Origin: Hallerella sp964397425
Lineage (GTDB): Bacteria; Fibrobacterota; Fibrobacteria; Fibrobacterales; Fibrobacteraceae
Direction of reading: 5' to 3'
DNA: 64,000 nt
Assembly: GCA_964397425.1 (NCBI GenBank)
Contig: CAYNID010000006.1
Coordinates: forward strand, 54,046-118,045
Shown here: positions 60,238 through 64,000 of the stretch, one piece after another
Position numbering within the stretch: position 1 is the first letter of the stretch
How the letters are laid out: each line of letters starts with the position of its first letter
The notes under the pieces: generated by a model
What the model was told of the DNA's origin: nothing
Seen by the model: the letters and a program-made list of their open reading frames with translations, nothing else
Databases searched by the model: none
Position numbers and translations under genes: made by a program

Positions 60238-60906
60238 TTATTTGGAACGCCAAAGTCCGATAAGGCTCTTGTTTGGGCGAAGGGTCAGGTAGAATGTCGG
60301 CCCGATGAGTATCAGGTCGCGGATTAGCGCCGTCCAGGTTTCGGTTTTGCTCTGGGCGCCTTCGAGTTCAAAGCATCCGCAGGTGATGCCCAAGTCCAAT
60401 GCCAATGCCCAACTCAGGGCGATGATGAAAGAAATGAACATTCCGAAAATTGCCAGGGCGCATTCTTTGGTAAAAGGAGTCACAATCAAAGCGAGTCCAA
60501 ACCAAAATTCAAATTGCGGATACAGCAGGCTGAAAAGATTGTTGATGAAATCCGGCAGGAACTGGTATTGGGCGACGAGAATGGCGAATTGTTTGGGATC
60601 CTGGATTTTAAAAATGCTGGCGAAAATGAACATGCCGCCGATGCCGATGCGGAAGAACGTCTCCAAGCCTTTGATGGTGAAGTCCCGGTTGATCCGGTAA
60701 GCGGGGAAAATGGGCAAAATGGCCAACGCCAACGAGGCTATCCCCACGTGGATGTTGTACTTCCAAATTTTCGGAAATTTTTCAATCAGGGATTCGTAAT
60801 CGGTGAATGTGAGGATGGATTCCGGAAAAGAAATTTCAGCGACACAGACGGCGGTGAAAAAAGCGGAGAGGAGCAGCAGGACTGCGGGCGTGAGGACTTT
60901 TGACAT
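60238..60906 (-). CDS. MauE/DoxX-like membrane protein
   Basis: 222 residues from ATG 60906, which overlaps the small upstream gene's stop (TGATG). Six to seven hydrophobic helices with FRIGIGGMFIFASIFKIQDPKQFA and a conserved-type Cys pair in LGITCGCFELEG, as in MauE/DoxX-like redox proteins thought to act in disulfide or quinone chemistry. Substrate unknown. Confidence 0.8.
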   Translation of the reverse strand: MSKVLTPAVLLLLSAFFTAVCVAEISFPESILTFTDYESLIEKFPKIWKYNIHVGIASLALAILPIFPAYRINRDFTIKGLETFFRIGIGGMFIFASIFKIQDPKQFAILVAQYQFLPDFINNLFSLLYPQFEFWFGLALIVTPFTKECALAIFGMFISFIIALSWALALDLGITCGCFELEGAQSKTETWTALIRDLILIGPTFYLTLRPNKSLIGLWRSK

Positions 60907-61076
60907 CAGTAGCTCTCCGGTTTTTCCAAGACTTTTTGTGAGCCGAACCACTCTACGGATTTGTCGTCGTCAACGCGGACATTGTTGACGATGGCAAGCA
61001 AAATACAAAAGGCGGCGAAAAGGAATAAAAATTTCCAATGGAAACTTTTGATGTAGGCGATGAGCTTTTCTTTCAT
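60906..61076 (-). CDS. 56-residue single-pass membrane protein, coupled to the MauE-like gene
   Basis: ATG 61074-61076, stop TGA 60906-60908, overlapping the next ATG. A hydrophobic segment (FHWKFLFLFAAFCILLAIV) then an acidic tail (VDDDKSVEWFGSQKVLEKP). Too short for most gene finders. The overlap and codon quality make it a real member of the operon. Function unknown. Confidence 0.65.
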   Translation of the reverse strand: MKEKLIAYIKSFHWKFLFLFAAFCILLAIVNNVRVDDDKSVEWFGSQKVLEKPESY

Positions 61077-61091
61077 AAGGGCAATTTATAA

Positions 61092-61127
61092 AAGGGATGC
61101 CGGATTAGCCAACGGGGAAAATCCGGC
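61092..61127 (-). terminator. Terminator downstream of icd
   Basis: GCCGGAT at 61099-61105 pairs with ATCCGGC at 61121-61127; on the minus strand the stem is followed by a short T run. Also in the leader of the minus-strand pair downstream. Confidence 0.55.
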
Positions 61128-61136
61128 GTTCCCAAA

Positions 61137-63353
61137 TTAAATGTTGTCGATAATCCGGTTGAACGCTTCTACCGGGCGCATCCATTTTTTGAGAAGTTCC
61201 GGCTGAGAGACGTAATAACCGCCGATATCCACAGGAACTCCTTGCGCTTTGGCGAGCGCTCCGACGATTTCCGTTTCGCGTTCTTTCAATTCTTTTGCAA
61301 TGGGAGAGAACTTCTTCGCCAAAGAATCGTCTTCGGTTTGAGAAGACAATTCCTCTGCCCAGTAGAGAGCGAGGTAAAAGTGCGAGCCGCGGTTGTCTAA
61401 GCCGCCGAGCTTGCGTTCTGGAGTCCGGTTGAATTCCAAAATTTTTTCGTTTGCCTTGTCCAATGTCTTGGCGAGGACTTCCGCTTTGGAAGTTCCAATC
61501 TGTTCAAGGGAGGCGGCAATGGCGAAGTATTCTCCGAGGGAATCCCACCGGAGGTAATTTTCGGCGAGGAACTGCTGGACTTGTTTGGGCGCGCTGCCGC
61601 CAGCTCCCGTTTCGAACATGTAACCGCCGGCCATTTGCGGAACGATGGAAAGCATCTTGGCGGAAGTTCCCACTTCGAGAATCGGGAAAAGGTCCGTGAG
61701 GTAGTCGCGCATCACGTTGCCGGTGACGGAAATGGTGTCTTCGCCATTTTTCGCCCGAGTCATTGTCTTGTAAATGGCATCTGTCGGGGGAAGAATGGAA
61801 ATGTCCAGCCCGGTCAAATCGTATTCCGAAAGATAGGCGCTGACTTTTTTCTGGATTTCGCGGTCGTGCGCCCGGTTCGGGTCGAGCCAGAAAATGGCGG
61901 GCATGCCGGAAACTTTTGCGCGGTTTACGGCGAGCTTCACCCAATCGCGGATGGGCGCGTCTTTCGCTTGGCACATCCGGTAAATGTCGCCCGGTTCCAC
62001 ATCTTGGGAAAGAAGCGTTTCGCCTTGGGAATTGGTCGCCCGGATGATTCCCTTGGCTGTCGCGATGAATGTTTTGTCGTGGCTGCCGTATTCTTCGGCG
62101 CCTTGAGCCATCAGGCCGACGTTTTGAACGGTTCCCATGGTGCGGGGATCAAAGGCTCTGTTCTTTTTGCAAAATTCAATCGTGGTCTTGTAAATTCCCG
62201 CGTAAGAACGGTCCGGAATGACTGCCTTGACCTCTTGAAGTTCGCCTTTTTTGTTCCACATGCGCCCGGAATTGCGGATCATGGCGGGCATGGAAGCGTC
62301 GATGATGATGTCGCTTGGCACATGCAAGTTGGTGATGCCTTTTGAAGAATCGACCATCGCCAAATCCGGGGCTTTGTTCAAGGCGTTTTCAATGGCGGAT
62401 TGGATTTCGGATTCTTGAGGATTTCCCTGGATGCGCTTGTATAAATCGCCGAGTCCGTTGTTCGGATCGATTCCCAGCTCTTTGAATAAATTCGCGTATT
62501 TGTTGAACACGTCTTTGAGGAAAACGCGGACAAAAGCGCCGAACATCACCGGGTCCGAGACCTTCATCATGGTCGCTTTCAAATGAACGGAGAAAAGGAC
62601 TCCTTGCCTTTTGGCGTCTTCCATTTGTTCGGCGATGAAATTTTCCAGGTCTTTGATGTGCATGACCGTGGAATCGAGAATTTCGCCTTCGAGGAGCGGA
62701 GCGGGTTTCCGCAAAATGGAAGTGTGCCCGGATTCGTCGACGAATTCAATCTGGAATGAATCGGCTTTCGGAAGCGTGATGGATTTTTCGTTGCCGTAAA
62801 AATCGCCTTTTTGCATACTGGAAACGTGCGTTTTAATGGAATCGTTCCAGTTCCCGTCGGAATGGGGATGCTTGCGGGCGTAATTCTTGACAGCTTGCGG
62901 GGCGCGGCGGTCTGAATTTCCTTGGCGCAAGACCGGGTTCACGGCGGAACCTTTTACTTTATCGTAACGGGCTTTGATTTGCTTTTCTTCTTCGGAAGCC
63001 GGAGAGTCCGGGTAGTCGGGAAGAGCGTAGCCGTTCTTTTGGAGCTCTGCGATGGCCGCTTTGAGCTGGGGAAGGGAGGCGGAAATATTGGGAAGTTTGA
63101 TGATGTTTGCCGAAGGATCCTGTGTGAGATTTCCAAGAAACGCGAGGTCGTCGGAAATCGGAGCGCCGAAAAAGCGGGCGTTTTCCGGAAGGCTGTCTTT
63201 GAAAGCGGCGAGAATCCGGGCGGCTAAAGAAATGTTTTTCGTTTCCACGTCCACGTTGGCAGTTTTGGCGAACGCCTGGACGATGGGCAAAAGGGATTGG
63301 GTCGCCAAGAACGGCGATTCATCGGTCAGAGTGTAATAAATTTTCTGTGTCAT
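61137..63353 (-). CDS. icd: NADP-dependent isocitrate dehydrogenase, monomeric type
   Basis: 738 residues from ATG 63353 (an earlier in-frame start 13 codons up is less likely). The monomeric 80-kDa class: MTQKIYYTLTDESPFLATQS, NPVLRQGNSDRRAPQAVKNY, HVSSMQKGDFYGNEKS and MYGSHDKTF-type EEYGSHDKTF, with DFHASMPAMIRNSG-type DASMPAMIRNSGRMWNKKG. It turns isocitrate into 2-oxoglutarate and NADPH. Unrelated in length to the dimeric Icd of E. coli. Confidence 0.95.
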   Translation of the reverse strand: MTQKIYYTLTDESPFLATQSLLPIVQAFAKTANVDVETKNISLAARILAAFKDSLPENARFFGAPISDDLAFLGNLTQDPSANIIKLPNISASLPQLKAAIAELQKNGYALPDYPDSPASEEEKQIKARYDKVKGSAVNPVLRQGNSDRRAPQAVKNYARKHPHSDGNWNDSIKTHVSSMQKGDFYGNEKSITLPKADSFQIEFVDESGHTSILRKPAPLLEGEILDSTVMHIKDLENFIAEQMEDAKRQGVLFSVHLKATMMKVSDPVMFGAFVRVFLKDVFNKYANLFKELGIDPNNGLGDLYKRIQGNPQESEIQSAIENALNKAPDLAMVDSSKGITNLHVPSDIIIDASMPAMIRNSGRMWNKKGELQEVKAVIPDRSYAGIYKTTIEFCKKNRAFDPRTMGTVQNVGLMAQGAEEYGSHDKTFIATAKGIIRATNSQGETLLSQDVEPGDIYRMCQAKDAPIRDWVKLAVNRAKVSGMPAIFWLDPNRAHDREIQKKVSAYLSEYDLTGLDISILPPTDAIYKTMTRAKNGEDTISVTGNVMRDYLTDLFPILEVGTSAKMLSIVPQMAGGYMFETGAGGSAPKQVQQFLAENYLRWDSLGEYFAIAASLEQIGTSKAEVLAKTLDKANEKILEFNRTPERKLGGLDNRGSHFYLALYWAEELSSQTEDDSLAKKFSPIAKELKERETEIVGALAKAQGVPVDIGGYYVSQPELLKKWMRPVEAFNRIIDNI

Positions 63354-63361
63354 ACGGTTGA

Positions 63362-63367
63362 AAAATA
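63362..63367 (-). promoter_or_regulatory. Putative -10 of leaderless icd
   Basis: TATTTT on the minus strand, 8 nt before the ATG; weak match. Confidence 0.25.
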
Positions 63368-63399
63368 GAAAAGGATTTTCATTCGGGTGCAAATGAACG

Positions 63400-64000
63400 T
63401 CAATAAGGGATGGATTCTATTGTTTTCGCGGGGGGTAGGAGTTTGGAGTGTATAATTCGGAATTCGTAATTCGGAATGCGGAATTGTGAGCTGTGGGGTG
63501 AGTACTTTTCTTGGGTGGGGGGGCGCGGAGAGCCTTTTTATAATTAGGAATGAGAAGTGTGGAGTTTGTAGTGTGGAGAGAGGAATGTATAATTCGGAAT
63601 TGGTGCTGTTGAAAATTTTTTTGTGTGGGGTTTTTACGGGGAGCCTTTTCTGCGAGGTGTTGATGTTTGCACGGTTTGGACTGTGCAGGCGGAGCCGTTT
63701 TTGTAAATGAAAAATGAGGGATTGGATGTCAGAAGTTAGTAAGAAGGAATGTTCAAAGCCCCACCGGACATCCGGCGAGCAAAAATTCAAATGTAAAAAG
63801 CTCCAGCGCGCATCCGGCGGGCAAAAATCATCACTCGGAATGCGGAATTGGGGAGTAGGGAGTAGTAATTAGGAATTTGGAATGCGGAATTCGGAATTGT
63901 AAGCTGCGAACAGAAAATTTTCCTTGTGTGGGATTTTGCACGGAGAGCCTTTTCTGCGGTGGTGGGGATTTTGCACGTGGTAGAACGCAGTCGGCGAGCC
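63400..64000. repeat. Non-coding region built of dispersed and local direct repeats
   Basis: Holds inverted copies of the 42.9-43.0 kb repeat: GTGTGGGGTTTTTACGGGGA with GCCTTTTCTGCG at 63622-63655 and GTGTGGGATTTTGCACGGAG with AGCCTTTTCTGCGG at 63924-63960, a partial GGAGAGCCTTTTTATAATT near 63523. Two CATCCGGCG(A/G)GCAAAAAT units at about 63768 and 63812, and many AATTCGGAATTnGGAATGCGG strings. No credible gene. Confidence 0.7.

Noticed and set aside
1..64000. tRNA or rRNA genes
   Set aside because: The intergenic regions were read on both strands and no cloverleaf or rRNA segment was recognised.

Overview
The window looks like chromosome of a Gram-negative member of the Fibrobacterota (Fibrobacter-like). 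This rests on a large OmpA-family protein carrying modified thrombospondin type 3 repeats, many lipoproteins with a lipobox, an animal-type UDP-glucose dehydrogenase, a monomeric isocitrate dehydrogenase and moderate base composition. The assignment is an inference from gene content; there is no rRNA here to confirm it.

Layout. 1-5.5 kb (minus strand): the N-terminal part of an RND/MMPL exporter that runs off the left edge, an LTA-synthase-like sulfatase-fold membrane enzyme and a glycosyltransferase. 5.58-11.5 kb: a type II-C CRISPR-Cas locus with a divergent tracrRNA and its terminator, cas9, cas1 and cas2. The cas9 frame is cut by one in-frame TAG at codon 470, and only one CRISPR repeat (48 nt) remains where the array should be. 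11.5-16.9 kb: an accessory island with phage-derived tail/virion-like genes of sharply mosaic base composition, two proteins sharing one C-terminal module, a small membrane protein, a DUF2939-like protein, a broken IS30 transposase end and a small membrane gene with an in-frame TGA.

19-36.4 kb: two convergent operons for a surface polysaccharide. The plus operon has UDP-glucose dehydrogenase, a WecG/TagA transferase, a polymerase-like protein, glycosyltransferases, a TagF-like transferase, a TarI-like cytidylyltransferase and an epimerase. The minus operon has a cytidylyltransferase-oxidoreductase fusion, an aminotransferase, TagD, two LicD proteins, a flippase, a second TagF-like protein and an acyltransferase. 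Together they suggest a phosphodiester-containing, teichoic-acid-like polymer in a Gram-negative cell.

36.5-64 kb: mostly housekeeping genes: CotH-like lipoprotein, MurC/Mpl-like ligase, xseB, an oligopeptide ABC ATPase, RlmD/TrmA-type methyltransferase, lipoproteins, murI, rplU-rpmA, psd, GerW-like protein, a SurA-like PPIase, prfB with its programmed frameshift, rfbD, ilvBN, radC, the OmpA/TSP3 protein, a MauE-like pair and isocitrate dehydrogenase. Dispersed intergenic repeats lie at 41.5, 42.8-43.1 and 63.4-64 kb. Several genes have a -10-like hexamer 6-8 nt before the start codon and no Shine-Dalgarno sequence, which suggests leaderless mRNAs.
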